Shown: one piece after another, positions 41,952-50,746 of the stretch
Numbering within the stretch: the stretch's first letter is position 1
Layout of the letters: each line of letters opens with the position of its first letter
DNA from: Spongiimicrobium salis
Lineage (GTDB): Bacteria; Bacteroidota; Bacteroidia; Flavobacteriales; Flavobacteriaceae
Reading direction: 5' to 3'
NCBI RefSeq assembly: GCF_043678055.1
Contig: NZ_JBHEQA010000001.1
Location: 124,001-188,000 of the forward strand
DNA: 64,000 bases
Notes under the pieces: generated by a model
What the model was told of the DNA's origin: nothing
Databases searched by the model: none
Seen by the model: the letters and a program-made list of their open reading frames with translations, nothing else
Position numbers and translations under genes: made by a program

Positions 41952-42811
41952 TTTTTTTGACGTTTAATTAATTCTTTCCAGTATTCAATATTTTTTTTAT
42001 TCATGCGTACAAACTCGTCTTTTTCCTCTTTTTGTGCCAGCAACAAAGATTTCTCTGCTGAGTTTATCGCCTTTTCGTAGTGTTGCATTGCAGCTTCCAC
42101 CAAAGATTTCACCCGGTGAAAGTAATAGGTGTCCCCTGCTAAGGCGATAGCTTTTTCTAAATACGATAAGGCTTCCTGATAAGATTGCCCTTCTTCCTGT
42201 AAATACCTCGCCGCTTCATAATAGGTCTGCGCCGTAGGTTTATTTTGTAGGGCCTCCCGTATTTGTCGTAACATTTGCGCTTTCGTATCAACCCACATTG
42301 AAATACTTACTTTCGTATGTGCCCAAATCCACTGCATCTGTACAGAATTATGGGTCAATGCATCAAAACTTATCAAAAAATTTTCTTGAAAGTCGGCAGT
42401 TTTTTCCGGCACCACTGTGATTCTAAACGCATCTTCTTGTGGATTATAGGCTTTTCTACCATCTCCCCAATGTGTCGTATTTTTATGAAATACAATTTCC
42501 CATTCTTTTTCATGGGGAAAAGCATAAAGTGCATAGGTTCCCTTGGGCAGATAATTGCCCATAACCTCCATATCCGTGTCTGTTGTGATTTTAGTGGATT
42601 CATTAGCGCCTACCCTCCAAATGCGACCGTAGGGCAATAGGTCTCCGAATATTGTTCTTCCTTTGACCGCTGGCCTGGAATAGACGACTTTTATTGTAGA
42701 CAATCCCACAGATTGCTCTACCGTAGCCAAGGGACTTGCTTTTGGGTGATCGATTTGGGCATTGATCGAGCCCAAAATGAAAAAAAGTAGTATGTAGAGG
42801 GCTAATCTCAA
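41948..42811 (-). CDS. DUF2911 protein with TPR-like C-terminus, exported
   Basis: 287 residues. Signal peptide 1-18 (ILGSINAQ), then a DUF2911 domain (PF11138; KVVYSRPAVKGRTIFGDLLP, WRVGANESTKI, LPKGTYALYAFPHEKEWEIV), and helices of TPR type (about 195-280, YLQEEGQSYQEALSYLEKA, HYEKAINSAEKSLLLAQ). The function of DUF2911 is unknown. It overlaps ftsY and the amidase by four bases each, so ftsY, DUF2911 and amidase form one tightly packed transcript. Confidence 0.88.
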   Translation of the reverse strand: MRLALYILLFFILGSINAQIDHPKASPLATVEQSVGLSTIKVVYSRPAVKGRTIFGDLLPYGRIWRVGANESTKITTDTDMEVMGNYLPKGTYALYAFPHEKEWEIVFHKNTTHWGDGRKAYNPQEDAFRITVVPEKTADFQENFLISFDALTHNSVQMQWIWAHTKVSISMWVDTKAQMLRQIREALQNKPTAQTYYEAARYLQEEGQSYQEALSYLEKAIALAGDTYYFHRVKSLVEAAMQHYEKAINSAEKSLLLAQKEEKDEFVRMNKKNIEYWKELIKRQKK

Positions 42812-43770
42812 TTTGTCCCGCTAAAAAAAGAATCTACAAATTCATATTTATTAAAAACCTGTAAATCATCGATTCCTTCACCAACCCCGATATATTTCAC
42901 GGGAATCTGAAATTGATCCGAAATCCCAATGACCACGCCTCCTTTAGCGGTACCGTCCAATTTTGTCACGGCCAAACAACTCACTTCTGTGGCCTTTGTA
43001 AATTCCTTGGCCTGTTCAAAAGCATTCTGCCCTGTAGAGCCATCCAACACCAATAGAACATCATGGGGCGTATCTTCCACCACTTTTTGCATTACACGTT
43101 TCACTTTCGTCAGTTCATTCATTAAATTCACCTTGTTGTGTAATCTTCCAGCCGTATCTATGATCACCACATCGGCATCTTGGGTCACGGCCGAACTCAA
43201 GGTATCAAAGGCAACAGAAGCCGGATCGCTCCCCATATTTTGTTTTACGATCGGCACATCTACACGATCTGCCCATACTTGCAACTGATCTATAGCCGCG
43301 GCTCTAAAGGTATCCGCCGCACCTAAGACCACTTTTAATCCTTGGTTCTTAAATTGATGGGCCAATTTCCCAATGGTCGTAGTCTTTCCAACCCCATTGA
43401 CACCTACTACCATGATCACATAAGGTTTTTTGTCCTTGGGTATGCTAAACTCGGTCTCTTCCCCTAAATTCGTTTCGGCAAGTAAGCCCGCTATTTCCTC
43501 TCTTAAAATAGCATTGAGTTCATCTGTACCGATATACTTATCACGCGATACCCTTTCCTCGATACGGTCAATAATTTTTAAAGTCGTATTCACGCCTACG
43601 TCCGAAGTTACCAATACTTCTTCCAGATTATCCAATACGGCATCATCTACTTTAGATTTCCCTGCTACAGCCTTACCTAGCTTTGACAAGAAACTGGTTT
43701 TGGTCTTTTCCAAACCCTTATCCAAAGTCTCTTTTTTCTTGGAAGAAAATATCTTTTTAAATAAGCTCAT
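42808..43770 (-). CDS. ftsY: Signal recognition particle receptor FtsY
   Basis: 320 residues, with the short basic/acidic N-terminus of Bacteroidota FtsY, then the N domain (to about 95) and G domain. GTPase motifs: GVNGVGKTTTIGKLAHQ, DTFRAAAIDQLQVW, VIIDTAGR and TKLDGTAKGG, with GVGEGIDDLQVF at the end. It docks SRP-ribosome complexes at the membrane. It carries its own promoter and heads a three-gene unit. The usual upstream partner DUF4295 is 12.4 kb away in this window. Confidence 0.97.
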   Translation of the reverse strand: MSLFKKIFSSKKKETLDKGLEKTKTSFLSKLGKAVAGKSKVDDAVLDNLEEVLVTSDVGVNTTLKIIDRIEERVSRDKYIGTDELNAILREEIAGLLAETNLGEETEFSIPKDKKPYVIMVVGVNGVGKTTTIGKLAHQFKNQGLKVVLGAADTFRAAAIDQLQVWADRVDVPIVKQNMGSDPASVAFDTLSSAVTQDADVVIIDTAGRLHNKVNLMNELTKVKRVMQKVVEDTPHDVLLVLDGSTGQNAFEQAKEFTKATEVSCLAVTKLDGTAKGGVVIGISDQFQIPVKYIGVGEGIDDLQVFNKYEFVDSFFSGTN

Positions 43771-43791
43771 ATCCTACAAAAATGGTTTTTT

Positions 43792-43824
43792 CAAAGATAC
43801 TAAACCAACCTTAATATCTATCAA
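43792..43824 (-). promoter_or_regulatory. Predicted promoter of ftsY
   Basis: On the minus strand: TTG at 43824-43822, 22 bases, then TATCTTTG at 43799-43792, both fitting the Bacteroidota consensus. The start codon is 22 bases beyond. A separate promoter fits with ftsY being split from the ribosomal protein genes. Confidence 0.55.
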
Positions 43825-43846
43825 CTATTTGGCAATACTGAACCTC

Positions 43847-43862
43847 AATAATTAGAATTATT
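43847..43862. promoter_or_regulatory. Palindrome AATAATT-AG-AATTATT before the DNA-repair operon
   Basis: A perfect 7-base dyad with a two-base spacer is located 67 bases before the exonuclease start, in the space between the diverging ftsY and repair operons. It could be an operator, but AT-rich palindromes also arise by chance. No clear -7 element for the repair operon was found. Confidence 0.25.
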
Positions 43863-43928
43863 AGTATTTTTAGAAGCCCAAAGCACTTCATGCTCTTTAA
43901 TCATGAATTATTTTGCTGAACCCTTCCT

Positions 43929-44954
43929 ATGAAGACACCGTTACTCTTGTTTAATGACAAAGGCATTTATTGCACACAGGCACAAGTATATATAGATCCT
44001 TGGAAACCTGTGAAGAAGGCCATTATTACCCACGGCCATTCGGATCATTCCCGCTGGGGGCATCAACAATATATTACCCATCACCATAATGTTCCCATTA
44101 TAAAGCATCGCCTTGGTGCCATCACCGTCAGTGGCAAATCATGGGGTGAAACTTTTGAAATCAATGGGGTTCAATTTTCCTTACATCCGGCCGGACATAT
44201 TGTGGGATCCTCTCAGGTTCGGGTAGCCTATAAAGGAGAGGTTTGGGTGTTTACCGGGGATTATAAAACGGAAAATGATGGTTTATCTACCCCTTTTGAA
44301 CCCATTCCATGCCATACTTTTATCACGGAATGCACCTTTGGACTTCCTGCCTTTAAATGGACACCACAAGAACAGATTATGGACGATATCAATAGTTGGT
44401 GGGCGCAAAATAGGGCCAATGGGCAAACTTCCGTGCTTTTTGGATATTCTTTGGGAAAGGCACAACGCCTGTTAAAGCATCTCGATATAGACAATGGCCC
44501 TATTTTCACCCATGGCGCCATTGAAAAGATGACGGAAGTAATACGCCCGCTGGTTTCCTTACCCAAGACTACCTTAATTACCAAAGACACTACAAAGGAT
44601 GCACTGAAAGGCGCCATGGTTCTGGCCCCTCCATCGGCCCACGGGAGTTCTTGGATCAAAAAAATGGTTCCTTATGTTACCGGCACGGCCAGCGGGTGGA
44701 TGGCCTTTAGAGGAGCAAGACGCCGGCGGGCCATAGACAAAGGCTTTGTTTTATCCGATCATTGCGATTGGACGGGACTCCTAGGTAGCATACGCGATAC
44801 CGGGGCCGAAAAAATCATCTGCACTCATGGATATACCGATATTTTTGCGCGCTTTTTAAGGGAAGAAGGTTATGACGCCAGGACTGCCGACACGCAATAC
44901 GAGGGAGAATTGGCAGAAATTGAAGGAAATCAAAAAACGGAGACTTTGACATGA
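43929..44954 (+). CDS. Ligase-associated DNA exonuclease, metallo-beta-lactamase fold
   Basis: 341 residues. The metal-binding HxHxDH motif is ITHGHSDHSRWGHQ, followed by LHPAGHIVGSSQ and VFTGDY, and a beta-CASP-like end with SDHCDWTGLL and CTHGYTD. This matches the exonuclease of the ligase-associated DNA-damage (LPD) set (TIGR04122), a relative of SNM1/CPSF nucleases. It is the first of four genes joined by four-base ATGA overlaps. It probably trims DNA ends for the ATP-dependent ligase encoded next. Confidence 0.9.
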   Translation: MKTPLLLFNDKGIYCTQAQVYIDPWKPVKKAIITHGHSDHSRWGHQQYITHHHNVPIIKHRLGAITVSGKSWGETFEINGVQFSLHPAGHIVGSSQVRVAYKGEVWVFTGDYKTENDGLSTPFEPIPCHTFITECTFGLPAFKWTPQEQIMDDINSWWAQNRANGQTSVLFGYSLGKAQRLLKHLDIDNGPIFTHGAIEKMTEVIRPLVSLPKTTLITKDTTKDALKGAMVLAPPSAHGSSWIKKMVPYVTGTASGWMAFRGARRRRAIDKGFVLSDHCDWTGLLGSIRDTGAEKIICTHGYTDIFARFLREEGYDARTADTQYEGELAEIEGNQKTETLT

Positions 44955-46546
44955 AACGTTTTGCTTCGCTCATCAAAGCCTTGGATAGTACCAACAAGAC
45001 CACGGTCAAAGTAAATGCACTTGCCCAATATTTTGAGGATGCCGAGGATACCGATAAACTTTGGACTATTGCCCTCTTATCCCATCGTAGACCCCCAAGA
45101 CCTGTAAATACTACCTTGCTGCGGGAATGGGCCACAGAATTGGCAGAAATCCCTCCTTGGCTATTTGAAGAATCCTATCATATTGTTGGGGATTTGGCAG
45201 AAACCATTGCCCTCATCCTTCCCAACTCCAATGAAGAAACCCAGATGTCATTGACCACTTTTTTAGAAGAAATGATCGCTTTAAAATCAAAAGAAGTTTC
45301 AGAAAAAAAAGCCTACCTACAACATCATTGGAAAAGATTAGGCTATTACGAGCGTTTTGTATTCAATAAATTAATGACAGGAGGCTTTCGAATAGGGGTA
45401 AGTCAAAAACTAATGACACGAGCCCTCGCTAAAGCTACGGGTATTGATGAAGATATCTTGGCCTATAAATTAATGGGGAATTGGACACCGGCCTCGACCA
45501 CTTTCCAACAATTGATTATGGAGGAACGTCCTTCGGACTATCTCTCAAAGCCCTACCCTTTTTATTTAGCGTATGCCCTGGAAGGAGCAGCACAAGATTT
45601 GGGTGATTGCAGTCTTTGGTTTGCCGAGCACAAATGGGATGGCATACGGGCTCAGGTGATTCTTCGGGAGGCACAAATCTACATTTGGAGCCGTGGTGAA
45701 GAATTGGTAACCGATAAATATCCAGAACTACATCTTTTAACGCAACACCTTCCCAGTGGTACCGTTTTGGATGGGGAACTACTGGCCTATCCCAATGGTG
45801 CCATAGGAAATTTCAACGATCTGCAGACTCGTATTGGAAGAAAAAAAATCAGTAAGGCACTATTACTAAAAACACCGGTTATCTTAAAAGTTTATGATCT
45901 CCTGGAATGGCAAGGAAAAGATATTCGTTCCATGGCCTTTTGGAAGCGTCGGGAGATTCTGGAAACTTTAGTCCAAAACGCTGATCTAAAGCAATTGCAA
46001 CTTTCCCAAACCATGACTTTTGATTCTTGGGACGATGTGGCAATGGCACGTAAAGAAGCAAGAGCAGTAAAAGGTGAAGGGCTAATGCTCAAGCGCAAAG
46101 ATTCTCCTTATCTCGTGGGAAGAAAAAAAGGAGATTGGTGGAAGTGGAAAGTAGATCCGCTCACTATTGACGCAGTTCTTACCTATGCGATGCGGGGCCA
46201 TGGAAGACGCAGCAATCTATTCACTGATTATACCTTTGGATTATGGAGTACCAACGAGAATGGAGAACAAAGCCTGGTTACTTTTGCCAAAGCATATTCT
46301 GGATTAACAGATAAAGAATTCAAAGAGGTGGATCAATTTATTAAAAACAATACTCTGGAACGTTTTGGCCCGGTCCGCAGCGTTATTCCGGCCTTGGTTT
46401 TTGAAATTGCTTTTGAGGGCATTGCGCTTTCAAAACGGCACAAAAGTGGTGTTGCTACGAGATTTCCGAGAATCTTACGTTGGCGACGGGATAAAAAAAT
46501 AGAAGAAGCCAATAGCTTAACTGATCTTAAACAATTGATTCCATGA
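44951..46546 (+). CDS. ATP-dependent DNA ligase, LPD-associated
   Basis: 531 residues. N-terminal DNA-binding helical region (1-195), adenylation domain with nucleophile Lys228 in FAEHKWDGIRAQ, motif III VLDGELLAYPNG, motif IV GLMLKRKDSPY and motif V GDWWKWKVDPLTIDAVL, then the OB domain. It belongs to the LPD-type ligases (TIGR04120), not the main NAD-dependent LigA. It is coupled by ATGA overlaps to the exonuclease before it and the helicase after it. The set acts in a DNA repair pathway not needed for growth. Confidence 0.95.
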   Translation: MKRFASLIKALDSTNKTTVKVNALAQYFEDAEDTDKLWTIALLSHRRPPRPVNTTLLREWATELAEIPPWLFEESYHIVGDLAETIALILPNSNEETQMSLTTFLEEMIALKSKEVSEKKAYLQHHWKRLGYYERFVFNKLMTGGFRIGVSQKLMTRALAKATGIDEDILAYKLMGNWTPASTTFQQLIMEERPSDYLSKPYPFYLAYALEGAAQDLGDCSLWFAEHKWDGIRAQVILREAQIYIWSRGEELVTDKYPELHLLTQHLPSGTVLDGELLAYPNGAIGNFNDLQTRIGRKKISKALLLKTPVILKVYDLLEWQGKDIRSMAFWKRREILETLVQNADLKQLQLSQTMTFDSWDDVAMARKEARAVKGEGLMLKRKDSPYLVGRKKGDWWKWKVDPLTIDAVLTYAMRGHGRRSNLFTDYTFGLWSTNENGEQSLVTFAKAYSGLTDKEFKEVDQFIKNNTLERFGPVRSVIPALVFEIAFEGIALSKRHKSGVATRFPRILRWRRDKKIEEANSLTDLKQLIP

Positions 46547-49011
46547 ACAGAAAAGCATTGCTACAGCTCGCAGAAGCCTGGTTTTTGAAACAATCCTGGA
46601 AGCCTTTCCCTTTTCAGAAACAAAGTTGGCTTGCTTTTCTTCAAGGAAAAAATGGCCTTCTCAATGCACCAACGGGCAGTGGTAAAACCTATGCTTTGTG
46701 GATTCCCATAGTGCTGACCTATATAAAGAAGAATCCTGAATACCGCAATAAACACAGAAAAGGTTTAAAAGCCATATGGATCACCCCTTTACGAGCCCTA
46801 TCGCAAGAAATTAAGCAAGCTGCCGAGCGGGTTGCCCATGATCTTGATACGCAACTTACTGTGGGCATTCGCAGCGGAGATACTTCACCATCGGAACGTG
46901 CACAGCAAAAAAAGTCCATGCCGGACCTGCTGATCACAACCCCGGAAAGCATGCATTTGTTGTTAGCCTCCAAGGGATATGATCAGGTATTTAAGGATTG
47001 CTATGCCATTGTAATCGATGAATGGCACGAATTGCTAGGTTCCAAGCGTGGCGTTCAGGTAGAATTGGCCTTGTCCCGATTAAAGACGATAGCTCCTGAG
47101 CTACGTATATGGGGCATCTCCGCAACCATAGGCAATTTGCAGCAGGCCCGGGAAGTGCTCCTTGGGCCGCAATCGGTGGGTCTAGAAAATTCTGTATTGA
47201 TCAAAGCCCATATTCGGAAGAAAATTCGCGTACGGAGTATCTTGCCCGAAAGCATGGATACTTTTCCATGGCGCGGCCATTTGGGGCTTCACTTATTGGA
47301 GGAGGTCCTGCCCATTTTAGAAGGAAGTAAAACTACCTTGCTTTTCACCAATACTCGAAGTCAATGTGAGATCTGGTTTCAAAAATTGTTGGAAAAAGCG
47401 CCACAATTGGCTGGGGAAATTGCCATGCACCATGGCAGTATGAATAAAGAAACACGTCTTTGGGTAGAAGGGGCCATTAGAAATGCTTCTTTAAAAGCAG
47501 TGGTCTGTACTTCCAGTTTGGACCTGGGAGTAGATTTTGCCCCAGTGGAGACTATTATTCAGATTGGAGGCCCTAAGGGCGTTGCCCGATTTTTACAACG
47601 CGCCGGCCGAAGTGGCCACCAACCGGGAAAAGAAAGTGCCATCTATTTTCTTCCCACCCATGCCATTGAGTTAATAGAGGCCGCGGCCTTGCAAAAGGCA
47701 GTTAAGGATCATGTGGTAGAAGACCGCTTGCCTTATTTAAACAGCTATGATGTCCTAGCGCAGTATTTGGTGACTTTGGCAATTTCGAATGGATTCCAAG
47801 CTGCGGAAATTTTTCAGGAAATACGCACCACTTTTTGTTTTCAAGCCATTTCCAATGCACAATGGCAGTGGTTGCTCAACTTCATTACTTTGGGAAGTCA
47901 ATCTTTACAGACCTATGATGAATACAAAAAAGTAATTGTCGCCGACGATGGTCGCTTTGTGGTGACCGACAGGACTGTTGCTATGCGGCATCGCATGCAA
48001 ATAGGGACCATTGTCGGGGACGCCGATATTGTCGTAAAATATCAAAAAGGAGGTTATATTGGCACAATCGAAGAATTTTTTATCTCCAAATTGAGTCCTG
48101 GGGATGTGTTTACCTTTGCCGGGCGTAATTTAGAGTTGATACGGGTAAAAGGGATGCAGGCCCATGTTCGCAATTCCACAAAGAAAACCAAGAAAGTACC
48201 CAGTTGGATGGGTGGTCGTATGAGTTTTTCTGCCCAAATGTCGGAATTATTGCGATCTGAATTGCATTTGGTTTCTTCTCCACATAAAAAATTGGGCAGG
48301 GAGTTAAAAGCACTTTCAGGAATATTTGCGCGACAGCAGTTAGAAAGTATTGTTCCCGGACCGAACGAATTTTTAATAGAGACTTTTAAAACCCGAGAGG
48401 GGTATCATTGTATTTTTTATCCTTTCGAAGGACGTTTTGTACACGAAGCCATGGCAAGTTTATTAGCTTATCGTATCAGCCTTTTGCTTCCCATAACATT
48501 TTCCTTAGCCTATAACGACTATGGGTTTGAACTCCTATCTGACCAAGAAGTTGATATTGAAGCTATTTTAGACAACGATCTTTTTACGTCGGAATATGCC
48601 ACATCGGATCTTCAAAAAAGTTTGAATTCTACGGAATTGGCCCGTCGTAAATTTCGAGATATTGCCGTCATTTCTGGCTTGGTTTTTACCGGATACCCAA
48701 AAAAAGGCATAAAAATGAAGCATTTACAATCTAGCTCCCAGCTGTTTTTTGACGTTTTCCGGGATTATGAAGCGGACAATCTGCTCTATCAACAGGCCTT
48801 CACGGAAACTTTTGAACATCAATTGGAAGAAGGCCGACTTTTATTAGCTTTGGAACGTATTCAGAAACAACAAATTGTATGGAAAGCCTGTACGAGTCCT
48901 ACACCATTCAGTTTTCCCATTATTACCGATCGTCTGCGCGAAAAACTATCCTCTGAGAAGCTCGCAGATCGTATCAAAAAAATGACTGCTATTTTAATGA
49001 AACGAAAATGA
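46543..49011 (+). CDS. Lhr-like DEXH-box helicase, LPD-associated
   Basis: 822 residues. Helicase motifs: Walker A LNAPTGSGKTYALW, motif Ia TPLRALSQE, DEWHELLGSKRG (DEWH box), SATIGN, and motif VI FLQRAGRSGHQPG. A winged-helix and Lhr-core C-terminal part follow (GGYIGTIEEFFISKLSPGD, FAGRNLELIRVKG). It is the LPD helicase (TIGR04121), shorter than full Lhr (~1500) because it lacks the C-terminal extension. It is expected to be a 3'-5' DNA translocase. It is coupled to ligase and pdeM by four-base overlaps. Confidence 0.95.
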   Translation: MNRKALLQLAEAWFLKQSWKPFPFQKQSWLAFLQGKNGLLNAPTGSGKTYALWIPIVLTYIKKNPEYRNKHRKGLKAIWITPLRALSQEIKQAAERVAHDLDTQLTVGIRSGDTSPSERAQQKKSMPDLLITTPESMHLLLASKGYDQVFKDCYAIVIDEWHELLGSKRGVQVELALSRLKTIAPELRIWGISATIGNLQQAREVLLGPQSVGLENSVLIKAHIRKKIRVRSILPESMDTFPWRGHLGLHLLEEVLPILEGSKTTLLFTNTRSQCEIWFQKLLEKAPQLAGEIAMHHGSMNKETRLWVEGAIRNASLKAVVCTSSLDLGVDFAPVETIIQIGGPKGVARFLQRAGRSGHQPGKESAIYFLPTHAIELIEAAALQKAVKDHVVEDRLPYLNSYDVLAQYLVTLAISNGFQAAEIFQEIRTTFCFQAISNAQWQWLLNFITLGSQSLQTYDEYKKVIVADDGRFVVTDRTVAMRHRMQIGTIVGDADIVVKYQKGGYIGTIEEFFISKLSPGDVFTFAGRNLELIRVKGMQAHVRNSTKKTKKVPSWMGGRMSFSAQMSELLRSELHLVSSPHKKLGRELKALSGIFARQQLESIVPGPNEFLIETFKTREGYHCIFYPFEGRFVHEAMASLLAYRISLLLPITFSLAYNDYGFELLSDQEVDIEAILDNDLFTSEYATSDLQKSLNSTELARRKFRDIAVISGLVFTGYPKKGIKMKHLQSSSQLFFDVFRDYEADNLLYQQAFTETFEHQLEEGRLLLALERIQKQQIVWKACTSPTPFSFPIITDRLREKLSSEKLADRIKKMTAILMKRK

Positions 49012-49640
49012 CCCATACCCTTGTGTTAAAGAATCAGCATTTTGTTTTACATCCCAGTGGTGCCGCTTTTTGGGAAGAGCAGCATATGTTGCTCGTCGCC
49101 GATGTGCATTTCGGAAAAATCACGCATTTCAGAAAATATGGGAGTGCAGTACCCTTGGAAGTTGCCCATAAAAACTTTGAAAAACTCAACAAGCTTATTG
49201 CAGATTTCAATCCGGGGCGCATTTGTTTCTTGGGAGACCTGTTCCATTCTTACATCAATTCGGAATGGGATATGTTTGCCAGATGGACACAAGAGATTTC
49301 TTCCAAAATTATTCTAATCACAGGAAATCACGATATCATTTCTCCCTTACGGTATCAAAAAATCAACGTTCAATTATATGATGAATGGATAATTGATCAT
49401 TTCCTCTTAACACACCATCCTGAGGAAAAACCTAAGCTTTTTAATTTCTGCGGCCATATACATCCTGCCATTCGACTACAAGGAAAAGGAAGACAATCCT
49501 TAAAGTTAGCCTGCTTTTTTGAAGGGGAACGACAATTGATTTTTCCAGCATTTGGAGTGTTTACCGGAACACATCTCATGGAGATCGGCAAAAAAAACAA
49601 GGCATATGTTATTACCGAGAACGAAGTTTTTCCAGTTTGA
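49008..49640 (+). CDS. pdeM: Ligase-associated DNA damage response endonuclease PdeM
   Basis: 210 residues, a calcineurin-like metallophosphoesterase. Motifs: LLVADVHFGKITHFRK (Asp, His), FLGDLFHS, LITGNHDI, LTHHPEEK and CGHIHPAI. The order and length match PdeM (TIGR04123), the fourth member of the LPD set. It overlaps the helicase by ATGA and ends the operon, six bases before the convergent XRE gene's stop. It likely cuts phosphodiester bonds in damaged DNA; the exact substrate is not established. Confidence 0.93.
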   Translation: MTHTLVLKNQHFVLHPSGAAFWEEQHMLLVADVHFGKITHFRKYGSAVPLEVAHKNFEKLNKLIADFNPGRICFLGDLFHSYINSEWDMFARWTQEISSKIILITGNHDIISPLRYQKINVQLYDEWIIDHFLLTHHPEEKPKLFNFCGHIHPAIRLQGKGRQSLKLACFFEGERQLIFPAFGVFTGTHLMEIGKKNKAYVITENEVFPV

Positions 49641-49646
49641 TTCTCT

Positions 49647-50228
49647 TTAAGAAGAGGTCTTCGGTCTCCGCAAAAACAAATCTCCATAAAATAAGATACC
49701 CAGTACCATAAGAATACAAGGAATCAATAGCGTTCGTATTCCCACGGCAAAACCATCTAAAAAACCTTGAAAAACAAATAGAAAAACCAGATAAAGGATA
49801 AGTCCGCTACCAAACTTAAGTACGCGTTCCAATCCACTCATCTCTTTGGTCCACCCAATAATAACCACTGGAATCACAAGTCCCAAAAGAACGCCAGCGG
49901 CACGGCTGTTTGCATTGGAGGCCCAATGCATTGTAGTGATCCAAAAAACGCACATCAGTGCGAAATTTAATAGGCCCATAAAGAAATAATGCAATAGCTG
50001 TTTCCCTATATTCTGTTTCTTGGGAACCATTTCCAAAAGTGAAACTTCCTCGAAATCTAACTTCAAAGCTTCACATAACAATGCCAGAGTACCTCCCCTG
50101 GCCCTGGAAGCTCCATTTTCTATACGTTGTATGGTACGCAAATTCAATCCGGCAGTCGTGGCCAATTCTTCCTGTGTCCATCCTTTTGCCTTTCTACATT
50201 CTTTTATTCTTCTTCCTATGGTATTCAT
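49647..50228 (-). CDS. XRE-type helix-turn-helix regulator with membrane domain
   Basis: 193 residues. Residues 1-62 form a Cro/CI-type HTH (TIGRRIKECRKAKGWTQEEL, then LNLRTIQRIENGASRARGGT). About four hydrophobic segments follow (roughly 85-105, 110-128, 137-155, 165-183), so it is a membrane-bound DNA-binding protein, a layout common in Flavobacteriaceae. Ligand and targets unknown. It lies between the convergent LPD operon and the photolyase run, 97 bases from the latter's end, and could regulate either. Confidence 0.85.
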   Translation of the reverse strand: MNTIGRRIKECRKAKGWTQEELATTAGLNLRTIQRIENGASRARGGTLALLCEALKLDFEEVSLLEMVPKKQNIGKQLLHYFFMGLLNFALMCVFWITTMHWASNANSRAAGVLLGLVIPVVIIGWTKEMSGLERVLKFGSGLILYLVFLFVFQGFLDGFAVGIRTLLIPCILMVLGILFYGDLFLRRPKTSS

Positions 50229-50325
50229 CTGTATTATTTTTTAAATCTTGAATAAAGATAGTATGGAAAGCCCATATTGATAAGGGCATTTGGACGACTT
50301 TGCAGACTATTTGCATTTGCCGTAT

Positions 50326-50742
50326 TTATGCCGTTCCAATATTGATACAGCTCCAGATAAAAATAAGGGTCCATAATACGGTACGCAACCAATTTTGTCT
50401 TACCAATTGTACCAATAGTTTTTCCGGATACTCCGCGCTATTCAAGTGCTGATGCAATGGCGCAAATTGAATAAAGGTAGATAACCAAACACTAATTATA
50501 AGGATACTGCTTATGACCGTGTAAATTGATACTTCGTGCCATAGTTGAATCCCGGCCAATACCAATTGCCCCATAATGAGCGGTATTACAATCAGGGAGA
50601 TGCGCAAGGTATATTTTTGATGCCAAATTTTCAGTTTTTCCATAGACAGGTATAAAAAACTGGGATAGGCAATCAATTGAACCATCCATATTAGGATAAG
50701 CAGTCCAAAATCGAGCAATAAACGAAGTGTATCAAGAGGCAT
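50326..50742 (-). CDS. Four-pass membrane protein at the end of the photolyase run
   Basis: 138 residues from ATG 50742, four bases after the photolyase stop; a TTG at 50760 would add KIFDV and overlap it. Four membrane segments at about 4-22, 45-65, 72-90 and 115-132. Polar elements YPSFLYLSMEKLKIWHQKY and APLHQHLNSAEYPEKL contain histidines that could bind metal or haem. The family was not recognised, although similar short membrane proteins adjoin photolyase genes in related genomes as far as I recall. It is likely co-transcribed with the photolyase genes. Confidence 0.65.
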   Translation of the reverse strand: MPLDTLRLLLDFGLLILIWMVQLIAYPSFLYLSMEKLKIWHQKYTLRISLIVIPLIMGQLVLAGIQLWHEVSIYTVISSILIISVWLSTFIQFAPLHQHLNSAEYPEKLLVQLVRQNWLRTVLWTLIFIWSCINIGTA

Positions 50743-50746
50743 AACA

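Noticed and set aside
44261..44659. 132-residue minus-strand open frame within the LPD exonuclease
   Set aside because: Complete overlap with a motif-rich exonuclease gene; shadow frame.
49641..50325. Possible toxin-antitoxin or phage repressor at the XRE gene
   Set aside because: The HTH protein has a membrane domain, no partner toxin and no phage genes around it.
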